This document shows positions 42,880 through 50,390 of a DNA stretch of 64,000 nt, piece after piece. Under the pieces are notes generated by a model. The model saw nothing but the letters and a program-made list of their open reading frames with translations. It was not told where the DNA came from and did no database searches. Location: assembly GCF_019192735.1 (NCBI RefSeq), contig NZ_JAHTKP010000030.1, positions 1 through 64,000 on the forward strand, written 5' to 3'. Both the position numbers and the translations under genes were made by a program. Position 1 is the first letter of the stretch. Every line of letters starts with the position of its first letter. The stretch is from Kitasatospora aureofaciens. GTDB taxonomy: Bacteria > Actinomycetota > Actinomycetes > Streptomycetales > Streptomycetaceae.

Positions 42880-44202
42880 TCAGCTCGGCAGCGAGTCCAT
42901 GAAAGAGCTCACCGAGAACACCGCCTTCCCCGGCCCCGCCGGCCCGTACCCGGGCGGGGAGGAGAGGCCGAACTCCTCCAGCGTCGCCCGGTAGGTCTGC
43001 AGCAGCCGGATGTGGTACTCCAGCGGCGCGCCCAGCGGATTGGCCTTCCCCAGCGGGGTGGTGGGCTCCGGGCACCAGGTGGTGAAGCGCGGCACCACAC
43101 CGTGCGACATGAAGAACCGCAGGCCCTCCCGGGTGGAGGCGATGGCCTCGTCCACGGTCGTGAAGCCGAACGGCTGCGCCATCTCGATGCCCGCCACGAA
43201 GTTGGGGATCACGTTCGACGGGCCGAACACCTCGGCCGAGTCGAGGATCCGCCGGTGCCACTCGTCCCGGCCGACGTAGCGCTCCTTGCCCGGGCAGTGC
43301 AGCTCGAACAGCCGCTTGTCCCAGACCTCGAAGTTGGGGTGGTAGATCCGCACGCCGTAGTCGTGGAACCGCTGCACGTCCTCGCGCGGCAGCGCCTGCG
43401 CCACCACCTTGCCGATCCACCGGCCCGGGAAGCGCTCCTCGATGGCCTTGGCGTACTGGCCGTAGAAGTCCGCTTCCGCCCTGCCGCCGACGTGCGAGGT
43501 GATCGAGCCGCCGGTGAGCGTGTACGCCTGCGAGGTGCGGGCCGGGTCGTGGCGGTCGATCAGCTCCAGCGCCTCCAGCACCTCCTCCACCGGCTTGACG
43601 CCCGTGTACGGCCGGCCGGCCGCCTTGTGCTGGCGCCAGTTGTGGTTGATGTCGCAGAACTGGCACTCCTCCTTGGCGCCGAAGTACTGGCACACCCGGA
43701 AGACCGTCAGGTAGATCAGGTAGCCCCACTGGATCGTCGGCGCGACCTCCATCACCGACTTCCCGTTGGCCAGCGTGTGCCGGTAGTAGTCCGGCATCGG
43801 CGGCAGGCCCACGTCCGCGATCCGCGCGCCGTCCAGGTAGAGGCCGAGCGTGCCGTCCTCGCCGGCTCGCACCCGGTACGGCGCGTCGGGGTTCACCCGC
43901 ACCGACACCACCGTGCGGCGCAGCCCGTACGGGCCGCCGGTCAGCACGATCTCCTCCGGCGGCCGGTTGAGCGCGGCGGCGCCCAGCTCGGGCAGGGTGC
44001 GGTGGTCGAAGGAGAAGATGAAGTACGACTTGGGCTTGACCTCCCCCTCCCCCGCGCCGCCGCTGCCGCTGAGCGCCGACTCGTCGAAGGCCATGCCGCC
44101 GCGCAGCAGGTCCTCCTTGATCACCGCCTCCCGGGGCACCTCCGGGAACCGCTCCATCAGGTCCTCGACGAGCGCCGTCCGGCTCCGACCCTGGCTTTCC
44201 AT
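42880..44202 (-). CDS. Radical SAM protein with atypical CX8CX2C cysteine spacing
   Basis: The 440-residue protein has an N-terminal region of about 165 residues without an assigned fold, then a radical SAM barrel. The cluster-binding cysteines appear in VCQYFGAKEECQFCDINHN, spaced CX8CX2C rather than CX3CX2C. A glycine-rich TGGSITS follows, which fits the SAM-contacting GGE-type motif. The C-terminus ends SVSSFMDSLPS. I do not recognise the subfamily or its substrate. ATG 44202 (MESQGRSRTA) is preferred over 44310, which gives a low-complexity leader. It is divergent from FUSC and is separated from the PhyH operon by a strong terminator. Confidence 0.8.
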   Translation of the reverse strand: MESQGRSRTALVEDLMERFPEVPREAVIKEDLLRGGMAFDESALSGSGGAGEGEVKPKSYFIFSFDHRTLPELGAAALNRPPEEIVLTGGPYGLRRTVVSVRVNPDAPYRVRAGEDGTLGLYLDGARIADVGLPPMPDYYRHTLANGKSVMEVAPTIQWGYLIYLTVFRVCQYFGAKEECQFCDINHNWRQHKAAGRPYTGVKPVEEVLEALELIDRHDPARTSQAYTLTGGSITSHVGGRAEADFYGQYAKAIEERFPGRWIGKVVAQALPREDVQRFHDYGVRIYHPNFEVWDKRLFELHCPGKERYVGRDEWHRRILDSAEVFGPSNVIPNFVAGIEMAQPFGFTTVDEAIASTREGLRFFMSHGVVPRFTTWCPEPTTPLGKANPLGAPLEYHIRLLQTYRATLEEFGLSSPPGYGPAGPGKAVFSVSSFMDSLPS

Positions 44203-44380
44203 CCGCTGTACATCCCTCCCGGCCCCGTGCCACCACAGGACGGCGAAGATCATCCCCCGCACATCCTGGTGACCCGCTGCCGTGCCGTGCCTCGGTCTGC
44301 AGTCGTTCACACGCTACGACTTCTGACGTAGGCACCTGCCACCGGGAGCCGCTGCCGCCGCCCCGCCGTACGTTGGCCGT

Positions 44381-46339
44381 ATGGCACGCCGCTCCCGAGC
44401 CGCCGCCCGGCTCGCCCCGCCCAGCTGGCTGACCGAGAGCCTGCGGCCCAAGGCCGCGCCGATCCCGTGGGCGGCGGTGGCCCGGGCCTCGGTGGCGCTC
44501 GCCGCGCCGCTCGCCGTCGGGACGGCCACCGGGCGGCCCGGGTACGGCGCGCTGGTGTCGATGGGCGCGCTGTCCGGCGTCATCGGGGACACCGCGGACG
44601 CCTACCGGATGCGGGTGTTCAACATCGCGGTGCCGCAGCTGTTCGGCGCCCTCGGGGTGCTGCTCGGCAGCCTGGTGCACGGCGCGGGCTGGACGGCCGT
44701 CGCCCTGCTGACGCTGATCGCGCTGGTCTCCGGCATGATCTCGTCGATCGGCGCGGTCGCCTCGGTGTCCGGGCTGCTCCTGCTGCTGAACGCGGTGGTC
44801 GGCGCGGGCCTGCCGCTGCCGTCGCCCTGGTGGCTGCCGCCACTGCTGCTCCTTACCGGCGGCGGGGTGGTGCTCGTCCTCGCCCTGCTCGCCTGGCCGC
44901 TGCGCGGCGGCACGCCCGAGCGCGCGGTCGTCGCCGGGACGTACCGGGCGGTCGCCGACCTGCTGGAGGCCGCCGGCTCGCCCGGCTACGACGGCGCGCG
45001 GCAGGCCCTCACCCAGTCCCTCAACCAGTCGTACGACCTGCTGCTCGCCCGGCGGGCGCGGCGGCACGGACGCTCGCGCAGCCTCGTCCGGCTGCTCGCC
45101 CAGCTCAACGCCGTGATCCCGGTGGTCGAGGCGGCCTCGGCAGCGCAGCTGCGCCCGAGCTCGTACGGCCCGCTGCCGGCCGCGTACCCGGCGGCGGTGC
45201 GGCAGCTGGCGGACGCCGTCGAGCAGAGCCGCACCGGGCCCGTCCCCGCACCCGCCCTGCCGGAGCCCGCCGGGCCGTCCACCCGCGCGCTGGACGAGGC
45301 GATCGGGCACGCGGCCGACGTCGTGCACGAGGCCGAGCCGGACCCGTACGCCGCCGCCGACCGGCTCGGCCACCCCGCCGCGCTGCGCGACCGGGCCGGA
45401 CGGGCGGCGCGGGCGCTGCTGCTGTCCGGGGCGTCCTGGCGGTACGGGCTGCGGCTGGCGCTGTGCATCGGCCTCGCACAGGTGCTGGTGTCGGTGATCC
45501 CGGTGCCCCGCTCGTACTGGGTGGCGCTCACCGTGACCTTCGTGATGAAACCCGACTTCGGCTCGGTGTTCTCCCGGGCGGTGCTGCGCGCGCTCGGCAC
45601 GGCGGCCGGGCTGTTGATCGCCATCCCGGTGCTGGCCGAGGTGCCGCACGGGTGGTGGGACGTGCCGGTGATGGCGGCGCTGGCGACGCTGATCCCGGCG
45701 CTGTCGGCCAAGGGGTACGCCTTCCAGACGGCGGCGATCACGCCGGTGATCCTGCTGCTGTCCGACCTGCTCAACCACCAGGGCTTCCACCTCGTGGCAC
45801 CGCGGCTGTACGACTCGCTGATCGGCTGCGGGATCTCGCTGCTGGCCGGCTACCTGCTGTGGCCGGAGTCCTGGCACACCCGGATCGGGGACCGGCTGGC
45901 CGACGCCGTCGCGGACACCGCCTCGTACGTCTCGCTCGCGTTCACCACGGGCCCGGGCCGGGACCAGCCCGCCCGGGCCCGCTACCGGCGGCGGCTCTTC
46001 CGGGACCTGGCCGCCGTCCGCAGCGAGTTCCAGCGGGCGCTCACCGAGCCGCCGCCGGTCGGCGCCCGGGCGCAGGCGTGGTGGCCGCTGGTGATCGCGG
46101 TCGAGCGGATCGTCGACACCACGACCGCCACCCGGGTACGGGTCGAGCACGGCGCGCCGGTACCGTCCGCGGCCGAGGTCGGCGCGGTCGCGCGCGAGCT
46201 GACCGACCTCGCCGAGGCCCTGCGGACGGGCGAGGCGCTGCCCGAGCCGCCCGAGGACGTGCTCACCCCCGACTGCGCACTGGCCCGGCTGCACCACGAG
46301 GTCCACGCTGCCCGGTCCATCGCGGCACTCCGGCCTTAG
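44381..46339 (+). CDS. FUSC-family membrane transporter
   Basis: The 652-residue protein has two clusters of about six membrane helices: residues about 25-180 and 350-510 (RYGLRLALCIGLAQVLVSVI, then PRSYWVALTVTFVMKPDFGS). The latter is the FUSC signature region. Cytosolic helical segments separate and follow them. The family (YccS, AaeB, fusaric acid resistance) exports aromatic or other organic acids. ATG 44381 starts with a short basic segment. The gene is divergent from the radical SAM gene with a 178-bp gap and converges on the amidase with 6 bp between stops. Confidence 0.87.
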   Translation: MARRSRAAARLAPPSWLTESLRPKAAPIPWAAVARASVALAAPLAVGTATGRPGYGALVSMGALSGVIGDTADAYRMRVFNIAVPQLFGALGVLLGSLVHGAGWTAVALLTLIALVSGMISSIGAVASVSGLLLLLNAVVGAGLPLPSPWWLPPLLLLTGGGVVLVLALLAWPLRGGTPERAVVAGTYRAVADLLEAAGSPGYDGARQALTQSLNQSYDLLLARRARRHGRSRSLVRLLAQLNAVIPVVEAASAAQLRPSSYGPLPAAYPAAVRQLADAVEQSRTGPVPAPALPEPAGPSTRALDEAIGHAADVVHEAEPDPYAAADRLGHPAALRDRAGRAARALLLSGASWRYGLRLALCIGLAQVLVSVIPVPRSYWVALTVTFVMKPDFGSVFSRAVLRALGTAAGLLIAIPVLAEVPHGWWDVPVMAALATLIPALSAKGYAFQTAAITPVILLLSDLLNHQGFHLVAPRLYDSLIGCGISLLAGYLLWPESWHTRIGDRLADAVADTASYVSLAFTTGPGRDQPARARYRRRLFRDLAAVRSEFQRALTEPPPVGARAQAWWPLVIAVERIVDTTTATRVRVEHGAPVPSAAEVGAVARELTDLAEALRTGEALPEPPEDVLTPDCALARLHHEVHAARSIAALRP

Positions 46340-46345
46340 AGACCG

Positions 46346-47749
46346 TCAGTCCTGAATGCGCCGCCAGGGCCGGTCCGCCTCCAGCGCGAACGCCAGCTCC
46401 AGCAGCAGGCGCTCCTGCCCGTGAGCGGCCGAGAGGTGCACGCCGATCGGCAGGTCGTTCGCCGCCGCCCCGGCGGGCAGCGCGATGCCGGGGCCGCCGG
46501 TCACGTTGTTGACCGGGGTGAAGGCGACGTAGCGCAGCAGCCGCTCGATCAGCTCGTCGAAGGCCACGTTCGGGCTCAGGTGCCCGATCGGCGGGGCGAC
46601 GTGGGCGAGCACCGGGGAGAGGATCACGTCGTGCGTGCGGAAGATCCCCGCGTACGCGGCCTCGGCCTGGCGCAGGCGGCGCAGCATGCCCGGGGTGCGC
46701 CGGAACTCACTCCGGTAGCGGCGGCGCAGACCGGTGGTCAGGCCGTCCAGGTCCCGGGTGCGGAAGCTCGGGTCCAGCAGGAACTTGCCGGTGAGGGCGA
46801 TCACCCAGGCGATGTAGCCCCAGTACGAGACGAAGTCGCGGGAGAAGTCCTCGCCGAACGGCAGGGTGGCGGGCTCGACCCGGTGGCCGAGCGCCTCCAG
46901 CCGGGCGGCGGTCTCCTCGACCACCCGGCGGGTCTGCTCGTCGGTCTTGGCGATCGGCGAGTCCACCACGAGGCCGATCCGCAGCTTCCGCTCCCCCGGG
47001 CCCTCGACCAGGCCGAGCGGCGGCAGGTCCGGGTTGCGGTGGTGGCGCTCGGCGGCGGCGAAGAAGGCGGCGGTGTCGCGGACGGACCGGGTCAGCACGC
47101 CGTCGGTGACGATGTCGATCGGCAGCTTGCCGCCCTGCGCGTTGGTGACCAGCCGGCCCCGGGTGGGCTTGAGGCCGATCAGGCCGCAGCAGGCGGCCGG
47201 GATGCGGATCGACCCGCCGCCGTCGTTGGCGTGCGCGATCGGCACCACGCCGGAGGCGACCAGCGCCGCCGCGCCGCCGGAGGAGGCGCCGGGCGAGTGC
47301 GAGGGCTTCCACGGGTTGCGCACCGGCTGGGCGGTGGCGAACTCGGTGGAGGCGTTGAGGCCGAACTCGGGCAGCCGGGTCTTGCCGAGCACGGCGAGGC
47401 CGGTGGCGAGGAACTGGTCGGTGAAGCGCGCGTTGCGCCGGGCCGGGCGAGCCCGGTACGCGTCGCTGCCCATCGCGGTCGGCAGGCCGCGCAGGTCGAC
47501 GTTGTCCTTGAGGTAGGTCGGGACGCCCCACAGCGGGCCGCCGATGCCCTCCCGGCTGATCTGCGGCCGGTCGTACGAGGCGTGGGCGACGGGCAGCAGC
47601 GTGTCGTCGATCCGCGCGGCGCGGGCGACGGCCGCCGCGACCAGCTCCCGGGGGTTGACCTCGCCGTCGCGCACGAGGGCGGCCAGCGCCACCGCGTCGT
47701 GCTCGCCGAGGGCGTCGTTGGTGAACGCGTGGGTCCGCTCGTCGGCCAT
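46346..47749 (-). CDS. Amidase signature family protein
   Basis: The 467-residue amidase has the Ser-cisSer-Lys triad: Lys in GVPTYLKDNVD (about 82), the cis-Ser and nucleophile in SPGASSGGAAALVASG and GGGSIRIPAACCGLIGLKPTRG. It hydrolyses amides, possibly small carboxamides; the substrate cannot be deduced. ATG 47749 is behind GGGGAG at 5-6 nt. The product is cytosolic. A second unit, DUF421, follows upstream on the same strand after 300 bp. Confidence 0.92.
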   Translation of the reverse strand: MADERTHAFTNDALGEHDAVALAALVRDGEVNPRELVAAAVARAARIDDTLLPVAHASYDRPQISREGIGGPLWGVPTYLKDNVDLRGLPTAMGSDAYRARPARRNARFTDQFLATGLAVLGKTRLPEFGLNASTEFATAQPVRNPWKPSHSPGASSGGAAALVASGVVPIAHANDGGGSIRIPAACCGLIGLKPTRGRLVTNAQGGKLPIDIVTDGVLTRSVRDTAAFFAAAERHHRNPDLPPLGLVEGPGERKLRIGLVVDSPIAKTDEQTRRVVEETAARLEALGHRVEPATLPFGEDFSRDFVSYWGYIAWVIALTGKFLLDPSFRTRDLDGLTTGLRRRYRSEFRRTPGMLRRLRQAEAAYAGIFRTHDVILSPVLAHVAPPIGHLSPNVAFDELIERLLRYVAFTPVNNVTGGPGIALPAGAAANDLPIGVHLSAAHGQERLLLELAFALEADRPWRRIQD

Positions 47750-48051
47750 CCCAACTCCCCATTCCCTACTGACCGGTAATCTCGCAAGAGCTTCGCAGTC
47801 TAGGCGCGCGACGCCGCCCACGGGTACCCCTCGCCGCGCGACGCGGCCCCAGGTCACACCAACAGCCGGACAGCGCACGGACGTTCGGCATACGCCCCGG
47901 CGTTCACCCACCCGCCGCCCGGCGGCCGTTTCGCCAACCACCGCCGGGGAAGCTGCCGATCACCAACCCCACACCCAAGGTGACGCCCGTGCCCACCCAG
48001 TACACCTCGGAGCTCCGGGATTCCGCGCCGCCGCACCGACCCCCCCGCCGG
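47750..48051. other. 302-bp gap between two leftward genes
   Basis: A minus-strand frame with a membrane-like stretch (YWVGTGVTLGVGLVIGSF) ends at about 47904. It has no recognisable start and may be the tail of a lost membrane protein. I see no terminator or other gene. Confidence 0.4.
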
Positions 48052-48639
48052 CTAGCGCGGCGGCTCGGTGCGGCGGTCGGCGGCGAGGGTGGTGAGGAGG
48101 TGCTCGATGGCGTCGAGGCGGCGCCGGAGGTCCTCGACGTCGCCGCGGGTGGCGCTCTGTTCGGCGGGCTTGAGGGTGACCAGGAGCTGGCCGTCGGGCT
48201 CCAGGCGGGCGCGGGCGACGTCGCTGACGTTGTCGCCGTTCTGGAGGCGGATGGCGTGCTCCAGCTCCGACGGGCGCAGCGCGAGGCTGTGCAGGGCGCC
48301 GGGGACGAGCGTGCCGTCCCGTACGACCGTGGTGGGCGTGCCCTCCAGCAGCCGGGCGGCACGCGGGTCGCGGGCGAGCCAGCGGGTGACGGCGGAGTTC
48401 ACCGCGATCAGGGTGACGGCCCCGATGGCGCCACCGAGCAGGCTGTTGTCGTTGCCGATGATCGCGTTCTGCACGACGTTGGACAGCAGGAAGACGACCA
48501 CCATGTCGAAGGTGTTCAGGCCCGCGAGCCCGCGTTTCCCGGCGATCCGGAAGAGGACCAGGATCAGGGCGTAGACCGCGATCGTGCGGAGGATCTTCTC
48601 CACGATCGGAATCTGGACGATCACCAGGTCGTGCCACAT
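48052..48639 (-). CDS. DUF421 (YetF/YcaP-type) membrane protein
   Basis: The 195-residue protein has three N-terminal membrane helices (KILRTIAVYALILVLFRIAG, FDMVVVFLLSNVVQNAI, LLGGAIGAVTLIAVNSA). A small cytosolic alpha/beta domain of the DUF421 family follows (PTTVVRDGTLV and then LRPSELEHAIRLQNG). A short coiled-coil-like tail ends it. The family is widespread, with roles suggested in spore or envelope physiology but no biochemical function. ATG 48639 follows GCAGGAGGAGC. A 14-bp tandem repeat upstream multiplies this ribosome-site-like text. Confidence 0.87.
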   Translation of the reverse strand: MWHDLVIVQIPIVEKILRTIAVYALILVLFRIAGKRGLAGLNTFDMVVVFLLSNVVQNAIIGNDNSLLGGAIGAVTLIAVNSAVTRWLARDPRAARLLEGTPTTVVRDGTLVPGALHSLALRPSELEHAIRLQNGDNVSDVARARLEPDGQLLVTLKPAEQSATRGDVEDLRRRLDAIEHLLTTLAADRRTEPPR

Positions 48640-48646
48640 GGCCGCT

Positions 48647-48688
48647 CCTCCTGCCCCTCGACTCCTGCCCCTCGACTCCTGCCCCTCG
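48647..48688. repeat. Three 14-bp tandem repeats carrying ribosome-site-like sequence
   Basis: The unit ACTCCTGCCCCTCG is present three times, the first with one change. On the minus strand each unit reads GGGGCAGGAG, and the last merges with the DUF421 ribosome site. It may be a recent expansion of the leader. Confidence 0.8.
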
Positions 48689-48759
48689 ACCGGCCGGGGC
48701 GGGAGAGCCCGGGGACCGACGGTACGCGCCCCGCCGGGCCCCCGGCCAGCACCTGGGCG

Positions 48760-49524
48760 CTACGAGCGGCGCTTGGGCTTGCCGCGCTTGGCGGCGGCGG
48801 GCTTGGGCTTGGGCCTGGGCTTCTGCTGCCCGCTCTTCTGCGGCTGCGGCTTCCGGGGCGGGGCGGCCTTCTTCGGCTGCGCAGTCTTCTTCGGGTCGTC
48901 CGCCGGGGTGGCCCCCCGCCCGCGCGAGCTGTTCACCGTCCGCCCCCGGACGATGCCGATGAACTCCTCCACCAGGTCCGTCGTCTGCTCCTGCGGCCAG
49001 GACAGTGCGATCTGCGACTGCGGCGCGTCGGCGACCGTCCGGTAGGTGAGGTCCCGCCGGTGGTGCAGCCGGGCGAGGGACTGCGGCACGAGCAGCACGC
49101 CGACGTTGGCCGCGACCAGCTCGATCGCGTCGGCCGTGGTGGCCGGGCGCTCGATGGCGGGGCGTCCGGGCAGGTCGGTCCAGCCGAGGGTGTCGTCGAG
49201 CGGGTGGAAGACCACGTCGTCGGCCAGGTCGGCGAGCGCGACCTCGTCGGCGGCGGCCAGCCAGTGGTCCTTGGGGAAGACGACGACGGTGGTCTCGGTG
49301 TACAGCGGGATCGCGCTGAGCACCTCCCGGTCGACGGGCAGCCGCACCAGGCCGGCGTCCGCCGTGCCCTCGCGCAGGGTGCGCTCGCCGTCGGCGGCGG
49401 GGACCGCGACGAGGTCGAGCGGCACGTCGGGGAGCCGTTCACCCCAGACGCGCGCCCACTTGCTCGGGGTCACGCCCGGGACGTACGCGAGCCGGAAGGA
49501 CGGGTTCACCTGCATGTCTGTCAC
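48760..49524 (-). CDS. LysR substrate-binding domain protein without a DNA-binding domain
   Basis: The 254-residue protein begins directly with a LysR-type effector domain (FRLAYVPGVTPSKWARVW, then DAGLVRLPVDREVLSAIPLY and LVAANVGVLLVPQSLA). It has no winged HTH at either end. After residue 200 comes a Lys/Pro/Ala-rich tail (KKTAQPKKAAPPRKPQPQ and onwards to KRGKPKRRS) that could contact nucleic acid. It is divergent from the DUF5997 gene with a 58-bp gap. I recall this pair as conserved in actinobacteria. The inferred job is ligand sensing for a regulator whose DNA-binding part lies elsewhere, perhaps in the neighbour. Confidence 0.85.
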   Translation of the reverse strand: MTDMQVNPSFRLAYVPGVTPSKWARVWGERLPDVPLDLVAVPAADGERTLREGTADAGLVRLPVDREVLSAIPLYTETTVVVFPKDHWLAAADEVALADLADDVVFHPLDDTLGWTDLPGRPAIERPATTADAIELVAANVGVLLVPQSLARLHHRRDLTYRTVADAPQSQIALSWPQEQTTDLVEEFIGIVRGRTVNSSRGRGATPADDPKKTAQPKKAAPPRKPQPQKSGQQKPRPKPKPAAAKRGKPKRRS

Positions 49525-49582
49525 AGGGCAAGGCTACCGACCGTGACCGGAAGCACCCGCACACTCCCTTACCCTTGTCCTC

Positions 49583-50002
49583 ATGACATCGCTCAAGCAG
49601 AAGACCAGCCAGACCATGAAGCCGGCCACCGCGGCCAAGAAGCTGGGGATCTACCTCGACGCGACCCCCGCGGGCTTCCAGGAGGGCACGGTCTCCCGCG
49701 AGGAGCTCAGCGCGCTTCAGACGGACCCGCCGCAGTGGCTCCAGGAGCTGCGCAAGAACGGCCCGCACCCGCGCCCTGTGGTCGCCGCCAAGCTCGGCGT
49801 CTCCATCTCGGGCCTGGCCCGCGGCGGGGTGACCGAGGCGATCACCACCGAGCAGATCGAGGCGATCAAGGCCGAGAACCCGCTCTGGCTCCAGCACGAG
49901 CGCGCCAACCAGGTGGACCTGCGCAAGGAGACCGCGCGGATCAAGGAGAAGCAGGAGAAGGAGGCCGCGGCCAAGGCCGCGAAGGCCGCCAAGGCGGGCT
50001 GA
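49583..50002 (+). CDS. DUF5997 family protein with duplicated HTH-like module
   Basis: This small basic protein of 139 residues contains two related modules. Residues about 16-58 begin TAAKKLGIYLDATPAGF and end PPQWLQELRKNG. Residues about 65-105 begin VAAKLGVSISGLARGG and end NPLWLQHERANQ. Each looks like helix-turn-helix text followed by a conserved W-L-Q. The C-terminus is a Lys/Ala/Glu coiled helix. No function is known for DUF5997. Its divergence from an HTH-less LysR ligand-binding protein suggests that the two may act together. The start ATG 49583 is not preceded by a strong ribosome site. A terminator follows. Confidence 0.82.
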   Translation: MTSLKQKTSQTMKPATAAKKLGIYLDATPAGFQEGTVSREELSALQTDPPQWLQELRKNGPHPRPVVAAKLGVSISGLARGGVTEAITTEQIEAIKAENPLWLQHERANQVDLRKETARIKEKQEKEAAAKAAKAAKAG

Positions 50003-50052
50003 CCCGCTCGATCGATCGGCCCCGGTCGATTGTCGGACCCCTGCGCAAGGAT

Positions 50053-50095
50053 GGTGCCGGCGCCCGTTCACCCACGTTGAACGGACGCCGGCACC
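50053..50095 (+). terminator. Terminator after the DUF5997 gene
   Basis: An 18-bp stem with one mismatch (50053-50070 with 50078-50095, GGTGCCGGCG type) has a 7-nt loop and is followed by TTCGTTTCGT. Confidence 0.8.
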
Positions 50096-50111
50096 TTCGT
50101 TTCGTCGACAG

Positions 50112-50216
50112 GTGTACGGCTTCACCGGCCGGGACCGCAGCCGGCCGGACTGCTGGCGCTACCTGGTCGAGGTCCAGGACGCCGGCAAACCCGCCGCTCC
50201 GGAGGGCTATCGCTGA
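50112..50216 (+). CDS. Possible gene remnant of 34 residues
   Basis: From GTG 50112 a short frame reads VYGFTGRDRSRPDCW, then YLVEVQDAGKPAAPEGYR and a stop. Its amino acid composition looks like real protein text (YLVEV, GFTGRD), but there is no ribosome site, since a terminator lies directly upstream. It is probably the tail of a lost gene. I do not recognise the family. Confidence 0.35.
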   Translation: MYGFTGRDRSRPDCWRYLVEVQDAGKPAAPEGYR

Positions 50217-50390
50217 CCGGCAGGCAGAATCGGCGCTAACAAGCCGTCAAGGTCCATACGTGATTCGAACGCACGCGGTAAGGAGTTGATAAAATACGAC
50301 GACGGTGTGCCGGGAAGCCTGGTCGGCCGGGGGACGGACAACGGCAACGGGCCGGGGCGCCCCCGTGAACGAAGGCCGAGGTCTCGGCGG

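Noticed and set aside
50250..50290. Sequence containing TTCGAA resembling a tRNA T arm on the minus strand
   Set aside because: No acceptor, D or anticodon arm can be paired around it and the stem is too short. It does not match any tRNA 3' half as the 55607 segment does.
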